Origin: Hyphomonadaceae bacterium | GTDB lineage: Bacteria; Pseudomonadota; Alphaproteobacteria; Caulobacterales; Aquidulcibacteraceae | Assembly (NCBI GenBank): GCA_019753105.1 | Contig: JAIELJ010000011.1 | Coordinates: 62,001 to 126,000, forward strand | Reading direction: 5' to 3' | Length of the DNA stretch: 64,000 nt | Shown: positions 62,717-64,000 of the stretch, one piece after another | How the letters are laid out: each line of letters starts with the position of its first letter | How positions within the stretch are numbered: position 1 is the first letter of the stretch | The notes under the pieces: generated by a model | Database searches by the model: none | Told to the model about the DNA's origin: nothing | The model's input: the letters and a program-made list of their open reading frames with translations, nothing else | Made by a program: the position numbers and the translations under genes

Positions 62717-62735
62717 TTCTGTGTCCCCGCCAAAA

Positions 62736-62756
62736 GGCCCCCCTTCTGGGGGCGCC
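62736..62756 (-). promoter_or_regulatory. GC hairpin in the leader of the beta-barrel gene
   Basis: GGC-CCCCC (62736-62743) pairs with GGGGG-C-GCC (62748-62756) around TTCT, one bulged C. It lies 20-40 bases upstream of the GTG start and could affect translation. Confidence 0.35.
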
Positions 62757-63068
62757 TGGGTGTCTAGCAGCAAAATCCCGCGTTCGTGGTCTGAAATGCA
62801 ACGGATTGCGCGTCCTGCGAGAATGTCGCGGGTGGTATTTCTGTCTGCGCGCGGTGAAGTAACCATGCCCGTCGGCTCCCAAGCGATTTCAGCGTTTGGC
62901 GAACCATGCGGCGAACATGGTTAACGGGTTTGAAACCTCGCCGTGTGGCCGCGATTTCGTGAGTTTTTCGAACTTGTCTCAAGTCATTTCAGACGGCCGA
63001 AGGCCGATCTGGACTCCAGGGCAACAAGCTGTGCGGTAGCCCTGGAGTCCAGATCACGCTGGAATGAC
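62757..63068. other. Intergenic region with palindromic repeat
   Basis: No gene. It holds the repeat element at 62983-63068 and presumably the promoter of the beta-barrel gene, which I cannot locate precisely. Confidence 0.5.
62983..63068. repeat. Palindromic repeat element
   Basis: Perfect 17-bp arms GATCTGGACTCCAGGGC (63006-63022) and GCCCTGGAGTCCAGATC (63039-63055) with a 16-base loop; outer arms GTCATTTCAG and CTGGAATGAC (63059-63068) pair with one mismatch. Same architecture as the element at 26471-26575 but a different subtype. It also lies right at the 3' end of the aminotransferase gene, so it may double as a terminator. Confidence 0.8.
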
Positions 63069-64000
63069 TCAAGGTTTGTTGTACGTCCGATAGACGGGCT
63101 CTGACGGACGGCCCACGAGGAAGCGGTCAGTGCTGCCCGCGTCGAGCGCTTGTTTATACACAGCCATCGCGCCGCTGATCGCTTCGACGGTTTGGTCGAT
63201 GTCGGCGTCCGAGTGCGAATAGCAAACGACGAGCGACGGCATGATCAGGCCCCGCTTGATCGTTTCCTGCAGGAAGAGCGTACGGAAGGCCTGGCTCGGT
63301 TTTCCGTCATTGTCAGTTGTGCCGTAGAGCAGATTGCACGAGCGGCCCATGATCGTGATGTGATCCTGTACGCCGTTCGCGGCGGCTGCTTCCGCGAAGC
63401 CTTTGCGCAGGCGATCGCCCGCGGCGTGAAGCCGCTCGATCACCGGTTCGCTTTGATAAACTTTTATCGTCGCGATCGCAGCAGCAAGGCCGTGGGTTTC
63501 GCCGCCGTGCGTTGTCGACATCAGGAAGACGCGCTTGTGATCGATTTGCGTGAGATCGCCGAGGCGCATAAACTCGCGCTTGCCGGCAAGCGCGGAGACG
63601 GAAAAACCGTTGCCGAGGCCTTTGCCCCAGGTCGAGAGATCGGGATCGACGCCGTAGACGTGCTGAGCGCCCTTCTCGTGCCAGCGGAAGCCGGTGATCA
63701 TTTCATCGAGGATGAAAAGCGCGCCATCGGCGCGGGCGAGACGCTGCAATTCGTGCAGAAAGTTGTTGGCCGGCGGATCGATGCGCTCGGCTTCAAGGAT
63801 GAAACCGGCGATGCGGCCGGGATACTGCGCCAACAGCGCTTTGACGCTTTCGATATCGTTGTAGCGAAATTTCACCGTGAGCTCGCGCACGGCGTCCGGG
63901 ATGCCGCCATACATGGCGGTTGAGCCGATGAACCAATCATCGACCGAAAAGAAAGGATGATCGCCGCAGATCGCGATGAGATCGCGGCCGGTGTAAGCGC
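63069..64000 (-). CDS. Class III aminotransferase, glutamate-1-semialdehyde aminomutase-like (5' end outside window)
   Basis: The frame runs to the window end, so the N-terminus is missing; about 310 residues are present (earliest visible A-Y-T-G-R-D-L-I-A-I-C-G). PLP-enzyme marks: F-I-L-D-E-M-I-T-G-F-R-W, the cofactor aspartate region, and T-W-G-K-G-L-G-N-G, the catalytic lysine region, near G-(K)-x-x-G-N-G of GSAM. G-D-H-P-F-F-S-V-D-D-W-F-I-G-S-T-A-M upstream is typical of sugar or GSAM-type enzymes rather than of hemL itself. Given the EPS genes nearby it may make an amino sugar, but that is only inference. Confidence 0.85.
   Translation of the reverse strand, partial: AYTGRDLIAICGDHPFFSVDDWFIGSTAMYGGIPDAVRELTVKFRYNDIESVKALLAQYPGRIAGFILEAERIDPPANNFLHELQRLARADGALFILDEMITGFRWHEKGAQHVYGVDPDLSTWGKGLGNGFSVSALAGKREFMRLGDLTQIDHKRVFLMSTTHGGETHGLAAAIATIKVYQSEPVIERLHAAGDRLRKGFAEAAAANGVQDHITIMGRSCNLLYGTTDNDGKPSQAFRTLFLQETIKRGLIMPSLVVCYSHSDADIDQTVEAISGAMAVYKQALDAGSTDRFLVGRPSEPVYRTYNKP

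Overview
The window is GC-rich chromosomal DNA from an alphaproteobacterium. The best fit is Caulobacterales or a Hyphomonadaceae-like relative. Supporting marks are a COQ9 homologue, an aa3-type oxidase subunit IV, a split three-part transhydrogenase, a PhoR-PstB-PhoU-PhoB phosphate block, a CsgH-like curli chaperone, RcnB-like periplasmic proteins, a TonB-dependent receptor and a NodT-like efflux channel. I saw no rRNA, tRNA, CRISPR array, transposase or phage module. Most of the window is ordinary core and accessory chromosome, closely packed, with many 1-4 bp gene overlaps.

Layout. 1-4 kb: receptor tail, MsrA, two YdcH-like helical proteins, an LpxR-like outer-membrane protein and a protein with two RcnB domains. 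4-6.2 kb: small hypothetical genes and a secreted protein built of seven two-cysteine repeats. 6.3-12 kb: a diguanylate cyclase, purEK, a secreted zinc peptidase-like protein, COQ9 and ribosomal protein S21, which appears to start at CTG. 12-19.3 kb: a MarR regulator divergent from a VOC gene with an operator-like palindrome between them, then a NatAB-type ABC exporter, a methyltransferase, YceI, an EVE protein and an esterase. 19.6-23.4 kb: an S46 peptidase and small lipoproteins. 23.4-25.9 kb: a lipase-like gene and a mini curli cluster (curlin, CsgH-like, curlin). 26.7-34.3 kb: a TonB-like protein, a SEDS-like membrane protein coupled to EttA, an S41 peptidase, a frameshifted S9 peptidase and a heptad-repeat secreted protein.

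34.3-38.1 kb: the phosphate regulon block, without pstSCA. 38.4-44.6 kb: a tripartite RND efflux operon whose pump carries an unusual cytoplasmic insertion. 44.6-49.1 kb: an M13 peptidase, a DUF1801 protein, a membrane-anchored TIR protein and a hydrolase. 49.1-53.8 kb: a transhydrogenase operon in which pntAA, pntAB and pntB are separated by three unrelated genes. 53.9-64 kb: a phosphatase, then an exopolysaccharide locus (Wza-like export lipoprotein, Wzz/tyrosine kinase, sugar transferase, a second kinase-like protein with a degenerate P-loop, a beta-barrel protein). Embedded in it is a two-gene unit of an Hsp70-like ATPase and a GrpE-like partner. The window ends inside a class III (GSAM-like) aminotransferase.

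The most attractive candidates for under-described biology are the Hsp70-like/GrpE-like pair inside the polysaccharide locus, the seven-repeat cysteine protein with its coupled small gene, the RND pump insertion, the small SEDS-like protein coupled to EttA, and the degenerate BY-kinase paralogue. All functional calls rest on motif recognition by eye; no database search was run.
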